A stretch of 5,538 nucleotides of DNA from Myxococcales bacterium (GTDB lineage Bacteria; Myxococcota_A; Polyangia; Polyangiales; Polyangiaceae). Both the position numbers and the translations under genes were made by a program. The stretch is taken from positions 1 to 5,538 of the forward strand of contig JAHFDX010000292.1 of the NCBI GenBank assembly GCA_023248785.1. Direction: 5' to 3'. The notes beneath the pieces were generated by a model. It did not search any database. It was not told where the DNA came from and saw only the letters and a program-made list of their open reading frames with translations. This document shows positions 5,041 through 5,538 of the stretch, one piece after another; within the stretch, counting starts at the first letter, position 1; every line of letters begins with the position of its first letter.

Positions 5041-5538
5041 ATGCGTTACGCACGAATTAGGCCCCTCGGAAGCAAGCGCGAGCCTTTTTATGCGCGGCTC
5101 GATGGAGCGGCGGCCCTTGTACTCGATCGAGCCCCTTGGCTTTCAGGACGGGACACGGGCGAGTCGGTTGCGTGGATCGAGCACGACCTCATCGCACCCG
5201 TCGAACCGTCCAAAATCGTGTGTGTGGGCCGCAATTACGCAGCGCACGCCAAGGAGCTTGGCAACGAGGCACCTTCCGAACCCCTCTTGTTTCTAAAGCC
5301 CCCCTCCGCGGTCATCGGCCCAAATGATGCCATCGTGTTGCCCGTTCAAAGTTCGCGTGTGGAACACGAAGCCGAACTTGCATTGGTGATTTCAAAGCGC
5401 CTCCGAAACGCATCCGTCGCTCAAGCCCGCGCGGGTCTCTTTGGAATCACCTGCGCGGGCGACATCACAGCGCGCGATCTGCAGCGCATAGATGTGCAGT
5501 TCACGCGCGGGAAGGGCTTTGACACGTTCTGCCCGCTT
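5041..5538 (+). CDS. Fumarylacetoacetate hydrolase (FAH) family enzyme, 3'-truncated by window edge
   Basis: Metal-dependent C-C hydrolase, decarboxylase or isomerase of the FAH family, acting on 2-oxo acids such as fumarylpyruvate, acylpyruvates or 2-hydroxyhepta-2,4-dienedioate; the exact substrate cannot be told. The frame is open from ATG at 5041 to the window end (166 codons, no stop), against a usual 250-290. Residues 1-55 match the short N-terminal lobe. The catalytic domain starts at KIVCVGRNYAAHAKELG (58-74), with H69 and E72 matching the His-Glu pair of FAHD1. Metal ligands E110 and E112 lie in VEHEAELALVI (107-117) and D141 in GDITARDLQ (140-148). RGKGFDTFCPL (156-166) is a typical substrate-loop region. 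GTG at 5032 is an alternative in-frame start. There is no clear Shine-Dalgarno sequence; TACCGT lies 7 bases before the ATG. The gene diverges from the mqnD-like gene. The family call is firm and the specific function open. Confidence 0.9.
   Translation, partial: MRYARIRPLGSKREPFYARLDGAAALVLDRAPWLSGRDTGESVAWIEHDLIAPVEPSKIVCVGRNYAAHAKELGNEAPSEPLLFLKPPSAVIGPNDAIVLPVQSSRVEHEAELALVISKRLRNASVAQARAGLFGITCAGDITARDLQRIDVQFTRGKGFDTFCPL

Noticed and set aside
49..5129. About 13 copies of CGATCG, including two GCGATCGC octamers (925-932, 3225-3232) like the cyanobacterial HIP1 repeat
   Set aside because: By hand count GATC is itself frequent (about 37) and is often preceded by C or followed by G; those counts alone predict about ten CGATCG. 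Two octamers are far below HIP1 density, so no separate repeat system is supported.
5426..5435. CCCGCGCGGG palindrome in the FAH-family gene
   Set aside because: A short GC palindrome in a GC-rich coding region with no context for a regulatory role.
1..5538. A new multi-gene defence or mobile system
   Set aside because: All six genes belong to known housekeeping, competence or pilus families or to one orphan zinc-ribbon gene; no transposase, integrase, effector pair, terminal repeat or composition break is visible.

Overview
The window is a gene-dense piece of bacterial chromosome holding six protein genes. They are moderately GC-rich throughout, with no gap longer than about 60 bases. Gene content suggests an aerobic or microaerobic environmental bacterium: a ComEC DNA-uptake channel, a PilT-type pilus ATPase, an MqnD-like enzyme of the futalosine menaquinone route, and a zinc-ribbon protein with a Gly/Ser/Asp-rich tail. 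A Myxococcota or Bradymonadota-like (former Deltaproteobacteria) host fits this mix, but that is an inference and not secure. I see no RNA genes, insertion sequences, CRISPR array or phage genes.

Layout: (1) bases 1-1839, plus strand, the 3' part of comEC, which runs off the left edge; (2) 1869-2393, plus strand, a complete hypoxanthine phosphoribosyltransferase (hpt); (3) 3003-2411, minus strand, a three-zinc-ribbon protein whose natural C-terminal tail lies in the -1 frame relative to the N-terminal part, so the gene is frameshifted as given; (4) 3060-4115, plus strand, a complete PilT-like ATPase; (5) 4987-4124, minus strand, an MqnD-like protein; (6) 5041 to the right edge, plus strand, the 5' part of a fumarylacetoacetate-hydrolase-family enzyme. 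hpt converges on the zinc-ribbon gene, and pilT converges on mqnD with only 8 bases between their stop codons. The zinc-ribbon gene and pilT diverge from a 56-base gap. mqnD and the FAH-family gene diverge from a 53-base gap.

The genes do not form one operon or one pathway. The nearest functional link is comEC with the PilT-like ATPase: retractable type IV pili pull DNA in and ComEC passes it across the inner membrane in natural transformation. They are separated by two genes and are not co-transcribed.

The two most interesting observations are these. First, the zinc-ribbon gene has a sharp frame switch near 2661-2675. Second, every complete gene start in the window has a TANNNT-like box 6-7 bases before the start codon and almost none has a Shine-Dalgarno sequence. 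That pattern suggests leaderless or near-leaderless transcripts. I found no convincing undescribed multi-gene system.
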